64,000 bases of DNA from Dyadobacter fanqingshengii (GTDB taxonomy: Bacteria; Bacteroidota; Bacteroidia; Cytophagales; Spirosomataceae): contig NZ_CP098806.1 of assembly GCF_023822005.2 (NCBI RefSeq), positions 2,480,001-2,544,000 on the forward strand, given 5' to 3'. The translations under genes were made by a program, and so were the position numbers. Position 1 is the first letter of the stretch; every line of letters starts with the position of its first letter. Under the pieces are notes generated by a model, which was given only the letters and a program-made list of their open reading frames with translations, did not search any database and was not told where the DNA came from. Below, one piece after another: positions 19,020-27,613 of this stretch.

Positions 19020-19484
19020 TTAAGCTTTGGCAGCATCACGAAGCAATTTGATCTTATCATGTGCAGAATTGATTCCCTGCGCCTGAGTCCTGATCGTGTC
19101 AACTGCGTTGTAAGGCAGTTCACTAGAACTCAAAGCATCCTGATAAGCCTTTTTGATAGCATCTTCGCCACGTTCAGCTTCCGAAAGGATGCTTGCACGG
19201 TCGCTTCCGCCAAATAACGATTTCACATCGATCCAAGCCCGGTGCAATGTTCCGCTCACGCTGTTGCCAGTTTCTACTTCGTCCACTGAACCAACTGAAC
19301 CAACAATCGCTGCCAGCTCCTGTCCGTATTTACGGCTTTGCTCTGCATATTCTTGAAAAAGCGCTTTCAGGTCAATATTTTCATCATTGATATCCGCAAT
19401 CACTTTTTCGAATCCTGCAACGCGGTCATTATTAATTTCGATCAGATCATTTATTACACTTGTTGAACCGTCTGTAGTGGCCAT
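19020..19484 (-). CDS. PA2169-family four-helix-bundle protein (DUF2383)
   Basis: A 154-residue all-helical protein. The order of helices (VINDLIEINNDRVAGFEKV, LKALFQEYAEQSRKYGQEL, then the WIDVKSLFGG linker and ERGEDAIKKAYQDAL) fits DUF2383, a ferritin-like four-helix bundle often found among envelope and osmotic stress genes. Metal ligands of true ferritins are not complete. A terminator follows directly. Neighbouring GAPDH, PNPOx-like and formaldehyde dehydrogenase-like genes support a general-stress setting. Confidence 0.82.
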   Translation of the reverse strand: MATTDGSTSVINDLIEINNDRVAGFEKVIADINDENIDLKALFQEYAEQSRKYGQELAAIVGSVGSVDEVETGNSVSGTLHRAWIDVKSLFGGSDRASILSEAERGEDAIKKAYQDALSSSELPYNAVDTIRTQAQGINSAHDKIKLLRDAAKA

Positions 19485-19720
19485 GATAGTTTTTATTTTG
19501 TTGAAAAACCTTAACCGTTACGAATACCGTGCCAGAAACCATTCGTGTTTTATAAAATCTGATTTTTTTTGACAAGTCCGGTACATTTTCATATATCGCC
19601 TTTTCAGTTTCTTCCTTGAAGGGCTGGTTCGTGCTTATCCCCCACCTTACTGAATGTTATTTCTGATCACATTGTAACAATATGCCAGTTTAATAGCTCA
19701 TCTTGTTTGAAAAATTAGAA

Positions 19721-21202
19721 ATGTCAATAAATATCATCCGGAAGGAAATTGTCTTCCAGCCCGATTCCAGTCGCGTTATTGCCCGTTTCTTATTCAGCAG
19801 CGAGGAAAGGGCGGGGCAGCTGATTACGCTGATCCTTAATTTGACAGAACAGGAACAAAAGCAGGAGCTCAGCAATGTTTTCCGTAAATATGCCAAACGT
19901 CACCGGAATATCCTGAGAGTCTTTGAAAGGCACTTTCATCGTCTGCATCACGTATTCAAGGCCCTGAACATTGATCCAGGCGCATTGGACACTACTCAAA
20001 AAATGCTGATCGGATCGTATTTCACGATGGAATATTCCATCGAAGCTGCTGCTTTTTTCAATCCGTCCATTGTCGAAGATCCCGATCAGTCCCGTACGGG
20101 TTTTGACGAGCGGAGGATTATCCTGAGTTTCAGGGCAACCGGGGAAGGACATATTTCTTCGATTGTATTCCGCTCCGCGATTATCGACCGGAATAACCTG
20201 ATCACTGTTGAGCCTCCCGGCAGAATGCTGGACTCTCCCGAGCACGTCCGGAATCACGTCTACAACAAACGTTCGTTTCTGGCTAAGCTGGGCGAAATGC
20301 AGAATCTCGACAATGCGGCTTTTCCGGTCATTCAAAACAAACTGACTGAGACATTTACATATGAAGAGCTGAAACGTTACGTCGACGAAACCAATAAGTC
20401 CATTGAAGTGGATGAGCCAAGTCGTGTTTTTCTCCGGGAAACAATGTGGCTTGCTTTATCACATTATGAAATGGATTTTTCGCTGGACACGGACATTTCG
20501 GAGCGGGTTATTTTTCCAATTGCGGATACGGAAAAGCGCGGTATTGAAGACGCGCGTTTTGTTAAATTCCATCAAAAAGACAGCGAGCCTGTTTACTATG
20601 CTACTTATACGGCCTATGATGGGATCTCCATTCTTCCCAAGCTGCTGATGACCCGCGATTTTCAGCATTTCCAGGTGCTTCCCATTCACGGAGAAATCGC
20701 CCAGAACAAAGGAATGGCTCTTTTTCCAAGAAAAATTAATGGCAAATATGCCATGCTTTGCCGGATCGACGGTGTCAATAATTACATTGCTTTTTCGGAT
20801 AATATCAGTGTGTGGCGCCAGGCTGAAATGATCCAGTCGCCAAAATATCCTTGGGAATTTGTGCAAATAGGCAATTGCGGGTCGCCGCTGGAAACGGACG
20901 CCGGTTGGCTCGTACTGACACATGGCGTGGGCCCCATGCGCGAGTATGTTTTGGGAGCTTCCCTGTTTGAGCTCGACAACCCTCAGCGTGAAATCGGCCG
21001 GCTTAGCCAGCCTTTGCTGATCCCAAACCGCAGTGAGCGTGAAGGTTATGTGCCTAATGTAGTCTACTCGTGCGGGGCGCTGATCCACAATGAAAGTCTG
21101 ATCATTCCTTATGCGATCTCGGATTATGCCTCAACCTACGCGGTGGTTAATCTCAGAGATTTATTAAGAGAACTAACCCATGCTGTTGGCGCCGAGGCCT
21201 AA
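19721..21202 (+). CDS. glycoside hydrolase family 130 phosphorylase-like protein
   Basis: 493 residues from the ATG at 19721; a TTG at 19703 would add six residues. A GH130 five-bladed propeller is suggested by KRGIEDARFVKFH, FPRKINGKYAMLCRIDG and WLVLTHGVGPMREYVLGASLFELDNP, ending with PNVVYSCGALIH and IPYAISDYAS. GH130 enzymes are mostly beta-mannoside phosphorylases. The first ~180 residues are an N-terminal extension also seen in some family members. Its last 30 bp overlap the 3' end of the glycosyltransferase gene on the other strand. Together with the two glycosyltransferases it suggests synthesis and turnover of a mannose-containing glycan. Confidence 0.85.
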   Translation: MSINIIRKEIVFQPDSSRVIARFLFSSEERAGQLITLILNLTEQEQKQELSNVFRKYAKRHRNILRVFERHFHRLHHVFKALNIDPGALDTTQKMLIGSYFTMEYSIEAAAFFNPSIVEDPDQSRTGFDERRIILSFRATGEGHISSIVFRSAIIDRNNLITVEPPGRMLDSPEHVRNHVYNKRSFLAKLGEMQNLDNAAFPVIQNKLTETFTYEELKRYVDETNKSIEVDEPSRVFLRETMWLALSHYEMDFSLDTDISERVIFPIADTEKRGIEDARFVKFHQKDSEPVYYATYTAYDGISILPKLLMTRDFQHFQVLPIHGEIAQNKGMALFPRKINGKYAMLCRIDGVNNYIAFSDNISVWRQAEMIQSPKYPWEFVQIGNCGSPLETDAGWLVLTHGVGPMREYVLGASLFELDNPQREIGRLSQPLLIPNRSEREGYVPNVVYSCGALIHNESLIIPYAISDYASTYAVVNLRDLLRELTHAVGAEA

Positions 21203-22201
21203 AATGGTTTCATAAACCCGCAGGTAACCATCCACCATTTTCTCTTTTGAAAACATCGACTGTGCCCATTCGGCGCAGTCTTTTCTGTGAATGCTGTTCA
21301 CCCGCCCGACTGCCCTGACCGCTTCTTCCACGGAATGCACGAGAAATCCGGTATTACCGTCTTGTATTAACTCAGGCATCGATCCACGGTTAAACGCGAT
21401 CACCGGCGTCCCGCATAGCATCGATTCGGCGACGCTTAATCCAAAAGGTTCATCAAAACTGATCGGATGGAGCATGGCGTAGGCCATGCCGAGCAGTGCA
21501 CTTCTTTTTTCCGGGCCCACATTTCCGCAATAGAAAACGGTTTTGAAATCAATATGTGGTTTCACTTCCCGTTCATAATAACCTTCGTCCTGGATCAGGC
21601 CTGCGATCATGAGTCTTCGTCCGCTTTCTTTTGCGATTTGAATGGCTTCTCTGGCTCCTTTATGCGGGTGTATCCTGCCAAAAAACAAAAGATAATCGTC
21701 GGGGATATTCACAAAGTTAAACGCTCCACTGTCAATGCCGTTGTAGACGGTCGCTGCATAATCCAGGCTCGCGTCGCGATCGGCATTGCTGATCGAAACG
21801 TAGTGTGTGTGCGCATTGTATTTCTGATAGACCTGCTTGATTTTTTCCGAAGAAAAACCGTGGATTGTTGTTAAAACCGGCGTTTTGATCAATTTGGAAT
21901 AAGTCAGCGGCAGGAAATCGAAATGGTTATGGATCAGGTCGAATTGCGCGGCTTTTTCCATCACATTACTGATATGCAGGCATTCCGCAACTTTCGGATC
22001 AACCTCAGGATCCTCTGCATAAGCCGTATTGCAACTTGCATCCAGTGTTCCGGCTGTGATCGAATCTGCGGTTGCAAATAATGTCACATCAATCCCCCTG
22101 GCAACGAGGCCTTCTGCCAGATAGGATGCAACCTGTTCCCATGGGCCGTACTTCCTCGGAGGCGTGCGCCAGGCGATGGATGACAGGATGGCGATTTTCA
22201 T
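21173..22201 (-). CDS. glycosyltransferase family 4 protein
   Basis: A 342-residue GT-B enzyme. N-terminal domain begins KIAILSSIAWRTPPRKYGPWEQ, with the acceptor-side GPWE glycine loop. The C-terminal donor domain has FFGRIHPHKGAREAI and the E-x7-E motif in DEPFGLSVAESMLCGTPVIA. Inverting or retaining class is not decided here, but GT4 enzymes retain. Cytoplasmic. Its start overlaps the stop of the upstream glycosyltransferase at 22198 by four bases (ATGA), so the two are translationally coupled. Confidence 0.9.
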   Translation of the reverse strand: MKIAILSSIAWRTPPRKYGPWEQVASYLAEGLVARGIDVTLFATADSITAGTLDASCNTAYAEDPEVDPKVAECLHISNVMEKAAQFDLIHNHFDFLPLTYSKLIKTPVLTTIHGFSSEKIKQVYQKYNAHTHYVSISNADRDASLDYAATVYNGIDSGAFNFVNIPDDYLLFFGRIHPHKGAREAIQIAKESGRRLMIAGLIQDEGYYEREVKPHIDFKTVFYCGNVGPEKRSALLGMAYAMLHPISFDEPFGLSVAESMLCGTPVIAFNRGSMPELIQDGNTGFLVHSVEEAVRAVGRVNSIHRKDCAEWAQSMFSKEKMVDGYLRVYETILGLGANSMG

Positions 22202-24441
22202 AAATGCGCCGCTTCCAGCTGCGTCAGCTCTTCAAACGCTTCCAAGACACTCAGGTGCGAGATCAGATAAGCCAATGTGCTCTCCGCTCCCTGGTTACGG
22301 TTTACGCCATAGCTTTCCAGGCCATCGCAGCAGCCTTTCGTTTCAAAATCATAAAGACTGATACGCAGATCATTTTCCCCCAGAAACCACATAAAACAGG
22401 TATAAAGCTGCTTCACATACGCCTGATCGCCGGTGAGGCGAAATGCCTGGTGGAACATGAGTACCATGGCCAGGGCATCCAGAGGCTGCTGAGCGAACAT
22501 AGAGCTTTCTCCATCTTTTTGATACCATTTCTCATTGCCAACAATGGACAGGTAACCGTTCTTCAACGTGATCTCTGTGAGAAATTCCATGCTTTCCAAT
22601 GCGATCTGGTTAACTTTTTCATTGTTTAAAAACTCTGCTGCGTGGAGCAATGCGAGCGGCAAAAATGCATTATCGTAAGCCAGAAGTGACTCGTACCAAT
22701 GCCAGTTGTCCGTTCGGTTCAGCGCATAGTCGGCCATAAGCCGGTTGGCCAATTGTCGCAACACCTCTATCATCCCTTCGTCCATGGGATTACTTTTCAG
22801 ATAATGGCAAATTCCCACCATTGTATTCGCAATGCTCCTGATCGATTGAAGCTTGACGAAATTGGGCATGGCATCAAAGAAAATTTCCCTGCCTGTTTGG
22901 TAATATGCATCATTTGGTGCATTTCCAAGCAGGTAACCGAGTGACCAGATCGTGCGGCCAAATGAGTCTTCCGAACCCACTTCATCCAGAAAATTCCGGT
23001 TGAAGCTCAGGAAGTTCCGGAAAGCGCCGTCCGGGTTCTGCATGTAATTGATATAACTCAGATACGTTGGCGATAGCCGCAGCGCAAGCGGATGCTTGTT
23101 CCGTTTATAAGTCATGAGCACCATTAAAAGCGCACGCGCATTGTCATCCAGACAATATCCTTCTTTCAGATTGGGAATGCCGTATTTGGCATGCTGGATA
23201 ATTCCCGTATCATCTGTAAGTCGCTGAATATGATCGAGCAAAAACGGCGGCAATGCCAGCAGATCGAGGATCGTTTCGCTTTCCACCAGCACGTCGGGCT
23301 GTTGGGCGACGATTGTTTCGGCCAGCTGCACGTATTTTTCGCCGGTCTTGGGCCAGGTGATTTCTCTCCCGTAATTAAATGCATTGCTCCGCAAGGTTTT
23401 CATCGTCTCCGGATTATCAAGCAGATCCAGGAAAATATCGCTCAGCGCCTGCACATCATTGAAAGGAAATAGCCTGCCGCGATTTTCGGAAAGCAATTCG
23501 GCGGCATGCCAGTAAGGGGTCGAGATCACCGCAGACCCGGCGCCAATGGCATAGGACAGCGTCCCACTCGTGATCTGAGCCTCATTTGTATAGGGTGTAA
23601 TATAAATGTCTGATGCGGAGAGATATTTGAAAAGCTCCGTCTGGTCAATAAACTCATTGAGGAAAATGACGTGTTTTTCAATGCCGAGCTTTTTGACAAG
23701 ACCCATTAAGAAAATACGGTATTCTTCACCAGAATGCCGGATCACATTCGGGTGCGTTTTTCCTAAAACTATATACACCAGCTGCGGATATCTGGCCACC
23801 ACAGCAGGCAGCGCCTTCAACACCACTTCAATGCCTTTATTTCTGCCGATAAACCCGAAGGTCAGCAGCACGCGTTTGGCCGAAAGCTTGAATTCCTTCT
23901 TAGCGGCTAGCTGGTCAAACTGTATATCAGGAACTCCGTGGGCGATCTGTGCGATCTTTTGTTCGGGCACTCCATATTCTTCCATGAGCATATCCACGGC
24001 CGTCTGGCTCATCACGACCACGCGCTGGGCAATTTTGCAAATCTCGATCATGACAGCCCGTTCGTTGTAAGACGGGGTTTTCAAGACAGTATGCAGGGTT
24101 ACGATCAGCGGAATTTTCAGCCTGTAAAGTAATGGCAGAATGTAAATGCCGTTCTGCCCGCCAAAAATCCCGAATTCGTGCTGTAATACACAAATATCGG
24201 CCCCGCTAAGGTTGATGACAGCGGCCGCCTCCAAATAATCCGCCTGTTCTTCCTGGCGAATTGTGTGTTTTACTTTTTTAGGATAATCGTAACGCTGCCC
24301 GTTATCGTCGATTGCGACTACCATCACCTTGTTCGGTCCATCCGTCCCTGGTGCGGCAACTACCGAGTCGATGAGATTCTTAGTAAATGTGCCAATTCCG
24401 CATTCCCTCGGCGGGAACGTTCCTATAAACGAAATCTTCAT
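22198..24441 (-). CDS. glycosyltransferase family 4 fused to a six-hairpin-like domain
   Basis: A 747-residue two-domain protein. Residues ~1-380 are a GT4 enzyme (SFIGTFPPRECGIGTFTKNL at the start, FGFIGRNKGIEVVLKALP and the TSGTLSYAIGAGSAVIST segment). Residues ~390-747 are an all-helical part with DDNARALLM and repeated helical pairs, like the (alpha/alpha)6 barrels of the six-hairpin glycosidase superfamily. The fusion is known in Bacteroidota clusters with a GT4 and a GH130 gene. The reaction is unknown. Confidence 0.87.
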   Translation of the reverse strand: MKISFIGTFPPRECGIGTFTKNLIDSVVAAPGTDGPNKVMVVAIDDNGQRYDYPKKVKHTIRQEEQADYLEAAAVINLSGADICVLQHEFGIFGGQNGIYILPLLYRLKIPLIVTLHTVLKTPSYNERAVMIEICKIAQRVVVMSQTAVDMLMEEYGVPEQKIAQIAHGVPDIQFDQLAAKKEFKLSAKRVLLTFGFIGRNKGIEVVLKALPAVVARYPQLVYIVLGKTHPNVIRHSGEEYRIFLMGLVKKLGIEKHVIFLNEFIDQTELFKYLSASDIYITPYTNEAQITSGTLSYAIGAGSAVISTPYWHAAELLSENRGRLFPFNDVQALSDIFLDLLDNPETMKTLRSNAFNYGREITWPKTGEKYVQLAETIVAQQPDVLVESETILDLLALPPFLLDHIQRLTDDTGIIQHAKYGIPNLKEGYCLDDNARALLMVLMTYKRNKHPLALRLSPTYLSYINYMQNPDGAFRNFLSFNRNFLDEVGSEDSFGRTIWSLGYLLGNAPNDAYYQTGREIFFDAMPNFVKLQSIRSIANTMVGICHYLKSNPMDEGMIEVLRQLANRLMADYALNRTDNWHWYESLLAYDNAFLPLALLHAAEFLNNEKVNQIALESMEFLTEITLKNGYLSIVGNEKWYQKDGESSMFAQQPLDALAMVLMFHQAFRLTGDQAYVKQLYTCFMWFLGENDLRISLYDFETKGCCDGLESYGVNRNQGAESTLAYLISHLSVLEAFEELTQLEAAHL

Positions 24442-24615
24442 AACATGCGGAGTTGATTTCTTCCAAGTTAACCCTATTATCCCGCATTGTTACCCTCCCG
24501 AAACAGACAGCATTCACAACAGCTTACGCTTTGGGTGATCATTTGGTTAAAAAAAGGGACGAACGTGTCTGTCCCGGGACAAGCAAGCAGAACTTTGGGA
24601 GAGCGGAATTTCCAA

Positions 24616-24635
24616 AATACGTCAAATGACGTATT
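24616..24635. promoter_or_regulatory. T6SS operator palindrome, copy 1
   Basis: AATACGTCAAATGACGTATT: perfect 9-bp arms around a 2-bp AA spacer. The same 20-mer recurs at 40171 and 46552, and a near-identical one at 38360. This copy stands 87 bp before the ATG of the PKD lipoprotein gene at 24722, and 21 nt before a -7-like box. Confidence 0.75.
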
Positions 24636-24656
24636 GCGACTGCCTGGCCTTGATTT

Positions 24657-24664
24657 TACCTTTA
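24657..24664 (+). promoter_or_regulatory. putative -7 box downstream of operator copy 1
   Basis: TACCTTTA matches five of six fixed positions of TAnnTTTG. Twenty-one bases separate it from the operator, the same spacing as at the other operator copies. Confidence 0.5.
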
Positions 24665-24721
24665 TTAACAGAAATTGGGACCTTACTGCTGGTTTGTATG
24701 TGAGGGTAAAAAGATATTCTG

Positions 24722-26464
24722 ATGATAAAGGCTTTTATATTATCGATTTTCCTGACGCTTTTTCTTTCCTGTCACAAAGAAATCGAGTTTCCAGAAGCAG
24801 ATTTCGAAGTGCCTGCGGGAACAATAAAGGCTGGTGTGCCTGCGACATTCAAAAACACTTCGCGCAATGCGAGTGCTTATGAATGGGATTTTGGAGACTC
24901 GTCCACCATTGTGACCAGTAGTGACGTCGAGATCATACATAATTTCAAAATCGGGGGCGATTTTAATGTGAGGTTAATAGCTAAAAATGGTGGCGGATCC
25001 AATGGGATTTCCAAAATCGTGAAAGTGGATAAACCTGACAGACCGCTACCCAAAGCAATTTTTGAACTCGATCCGGCCATTGAATGCCCCGCTCCCTGCA
25101 CCGTATCCATTACCAACACCTCCATCAATTCCACCTCTTACACATGGTTTTTTGGAGATAACACACCTTTTGAAACGCGTGAGCTAAAATTCAACCGCAC
25201 TTTAAATGACGCCCGCAGTTATGCCATTACATTAATTGCAAAGGCAAATGGCCTCCCGAACGACACACTGACCAAGACATTAAAGGTAACCGCGCCTCAG
25301 TCGGTGCAACCTACCGCAGAATTTGATATTTCAGGAGAAAACTGCACGTATAATTGTGATGTAACATTCACAAACAAATCCACGAGTGGGATCACTTATC
25401 TATGGAATTTCGGAGACGGAGGTCTATCAACAAATCTTTCACCAAAACACAATTACAAACGCGCAGGAGCATATAATGTCATACTTGTAACCAGAAATGG
25501 AAATTTGACCAGTATGAAAAGGAAAATCGTGCAGATTTACGCGAAGTGTAAATTTACCAAGCAAACAAGACAGCATCCGATCAGCGGAATCTACGAAGCG
25601 CTTTTCAGCTATGACGCAAATGATTTCCCGCTTCGGAGCACAGAAATAGAAAATGAAGTTTCGGGTGCTCCGGTCTCCCGGATCGTCAACGAATATGCTT
25701 ATGCAGATGGTTTTGTAACCGGCCGAAATTATACTTTATCCGTGAGAAACAATAGCCAGGTTGTAGTGGAGGTAAGTTCCGGAAGATTTACTCACAAATA
25801 CAATAATGATGGTCTATTGTCTTCCACCGAGATTTTAAGAACGACTGTCAAGGACAGAAACAATCCTGCCGGAGGAAGCACGATAGGCAGGTCAACGTTG
25901 CAGTATGAATATCACGCAAACTATAATGTTTCAAAAGTGAATGTGGACGGGACGGTCTACAACTACTCTGAAACGGGATTGCTTACTTCGATTAACCCAA
26001 GTAATGAAAACTCATCGGAGATCTACACCCTTAAATATCAAACTTTCAGCAAAGCCTACCGCGTAACAGCATACGTCCTTGCCAACAACCGGATTTCCGA
26101 GATTGCGTTCACAGACAATGGGAAACTTAAATTTGAATACGATAATAAGGGTCAAATCACCAAAAAGACGTTCACAGATCCGGCAGTTGATTTCACTTGT
26201 GTGGAAGAATGGAGATATGACTCCAATAACAACATTAACCTGCTCACGCCCACATTTTTAGGACATCCATCTTACTTGAAGCCAGAAGGCGCGGTGGTTT
26301 CAAATGTCATCAGTTACACGAAATTAATTTTCAAGGCTGGTTCAATTGTCGAAACCCAGACCAATGAATCAACCTCATTCTCGCAATATAACGAGCAGGG
26401 TTACCCATTAAAATCGAACCTGTTTGGAGGAGATAACACCTACACTTACGAATGTAATCGTTAA
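24722..26464 (+). CDS. PKD-domain lipoprotein, operator-linked
   Basis: A 580-residue lipoprotein: lipobox FLSC near residue 17. Three PKD domains follow (~25-105 with YEWDFGDS, ~110-190 with YTWFFGDN, ~195-275 with YLWNFGDGG). The second and third begin with a paired-cysteine ECPAPC/NCTYNC motif shared with the PKD lipoproteins at 30382 and 32572. The last 300 residues are a beta-rich domain of YD-like strands (FEYDNKGQITKKTF, EWRYDSNNN) similar in style to the lipoprotein at 62943. The operator palindrome 87 bp upstream ties it to the T6SS regulon. It is convergent with the DUF4123 gene, 15 bp apart. Confidence 0.82.
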   Translation: MIKAFILSIFLTLFLSCHKEIEFPEADFEVPAGTIKAGVPATFKNTSRNASAYEWDFGDSSTIVTSSDVEIIHNFKIGGDFNVRLIAKNGGGSNGISKIVKVDKPDRPLPKAIFELDPAIECPAPCTVSITNTSINSTSYTWFFGDNTPFETRELKFNRTLNDARSYAITLIAKANGLPNDTLTKTLKVTAPQSVQPTAEFDISGENCTYNCDVTFTNKSTSGITYLWNFGDGGLSTNLSPKHNYKRAGAYNVILVTRNGNLTSMKRKIVQIYAKCKFTKQTRQHPISGIYEALFSYDANDFPLRSTEIENEVSGAPVSRIVNEYAYADGFVTGRNYTLSVRNNSQVVVEVSSGRFTHKYNNDGLLSSTEILRTTVKDRNNPAGGSTIGRSTLQYEYHANYNVSKVNVDGTVYNYSETGLLTSINPSNENSSEIYTLKYQTFSKAYRVTAYVLANNRISEIAFTDNGKLKFEYDNKGQITKKTFTDPAVDFTCVEEWRYDSNNNINLLTPTFLGHPSYLKPEGAVVSNVISYTKLIFKAGSIVETQTNESTSFSQYNEQGYPLKSNLFGGDNTYTYECNR

Positions 26465-26479
26465 GCCGGCAATCCGGTT

Positions 26480-26998
26480 TCAGCGGCTGATCTCATCATT
26501 CAGAATATACTTCAATAACGAAGCATCCTGGCGGTCGACGAACAATTGGCCCTGCCAAAGTGAAAAGAGGATGCAAAAAGCCGGATCTTCGTCTTCCATA
26601 ATAAACTGGCTAACAGGCCCAAAGAACTCCGCCAGTTGATCCTGATCGCATGTAGGAAGAAAAATCCGCAAAACCCGGGGATCATAAAACCGGAAATACA
26701 GCTCCTGTCCTTCTTCCGTCTGCACCATCAGGAAGCGCCGGAAATGCTTGTACAGTTCCTCAAACTCAGCATTACTCTCCACCCAAAGACCCCAGGAATT
26801 ACCCCACCCCTCGTTCATCACAAATTCCACAAAATCGGCCGTATAGGGATATTCGAACAAAAACGGCGCCACAGAAGGAAGAATCTCATCCTGGCCATCT
26901 TTGTTACGATAAAGCGAAGCGTGCAACGGATTCAGTCCCCGTGCCCGATCCATGGCATCTTCCATGCGTGCAGCGTCTAGGAGGAGAGTTGTGGGCAT
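26480..26998 (-). CDS. DUF4123 adaptor/chaperone for T6SS effector loading
   Basis: A 172-residue DUF4123 protein. Features of the family: LLDAAR at the start, FLFEYP, the WGNSWGLWVES segment, then EELYKHFRRFLMV, FRFYDPRVLRIFLPTC, and FFGPVSQFIMEDED. DUF4123 proteins (Tap/TEC) load effectors onto VgrG or PAAR. It is the last gene of the minus-strand envelope and effector operon, 36 bp after the putative immunity gene. Its likely cargo is the LysM-metzincin at 27610. Confidence 0.87.
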   Translation of the reverse strand: MPTTLLLDAARMEDAMDRARGLNPLHASLYRNKDGQDEILPSVAPFLFEYPYTADFVEFVMNEGWGNSWGLWVESNAEFEELYKHFRRFLMVQTEEGQELYFRFYDPRVLRIFLPTCDQDQLAEFFGPVSQFIMEDEDPAFCILFSLWQGQLFVDRQDASLLKYILNDEISR

Positions 26999-27034
26999 GG
27001 GGGGACGGTTATTATCTAAATAGGGAATACAAAA

Positions 27035-27613
27035 TTAGTTTCTTGTTTTGATCTCTTCTTGACTCAAAATTTTGCCTGTTTTCCCATCAATTTTGACCTT
27101 ATATACCACATAAGGGCTTTTCGCACTGACAGGGTATGTCACATAATAGAATGGAAGTCCATTTCTCGTTCTGGATACCCATACACCCGGTGAACTGATT
27201 TTCAGATTAAATCCTAGCTCTTTTACTTTGGCAACTAATTGTTCAACATTAAAGTCATAATTTCGATCTTCATTCCAGCTTTTTAATAAGCTCCCATCTT
27301 TTGAAAATTGCTTCCATTCGCCAACAGGAAAGCCGTAAAATCGCTTACCCGTAATCTTAATCTGACCGGACTGTGAATCGAATTCGTGGTAAAGTGTCTC
27401 CGTGGAGTTAACAAGTGCGCTTTCTTGTATTATTGATTCAGGGCTTGATCTCCACTGCCTAATCTTCATCTTGTCTTCTGTGACAAATACATATTCACCA
27501 TTGATAGCATGCTTTTTAAAATTCAAAATATCTAAACGTTCCATCTGTTGTCCTTTCTGCCCATTACAGACATAGTTTATGATTAGAAAAAGTACTAAGA
27601 GAGAATTTTTCAT
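27035..27613 (-). CDS. periplasmic protein, candidate immunity protein
   Basis: A 192-residue protein with a signal peptide (KNSLLVLFLIINYVCNGQ) and a MORN-like segment (GKRFYGFPVGEWKQFSKDG). No recognised enzyme motif. Its start codon overlaps the stop codon of the metzincin gene by four bases (ATGA), giving strong coupling. Position directly after a putative protease effector and export to the periplasm make it the best immunity candidate, but there is no family evidence. Confidence 0.5.
   Translation of the reverse strand: MKNSLLVLFLIINYVCNGQKGQQMERLDILNFKKHAINGEYVFVTEDKMKIRQWRSSPESIIQESALVNSTETLYHEFDSQSGQIKITGKRFYGFPVGEWKQFSKDGSLLKSWNEDRNYDFNVEQLVAKVKELGFNLKISSPGVWVSRTRNGLPFYYVTYPVSAKSPYVVYKVKIDGKTGKILSQEEIKTRN

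Noticed and set aside
24570..24581. Palindrome TGTCCCGGGACA upstream of the PKD lipoprotein gene
   Set aside because: A single copy of 12 bp; no second copy was noticed, and it may be chance. The neighbouring repeated palindrome explains regulation better.
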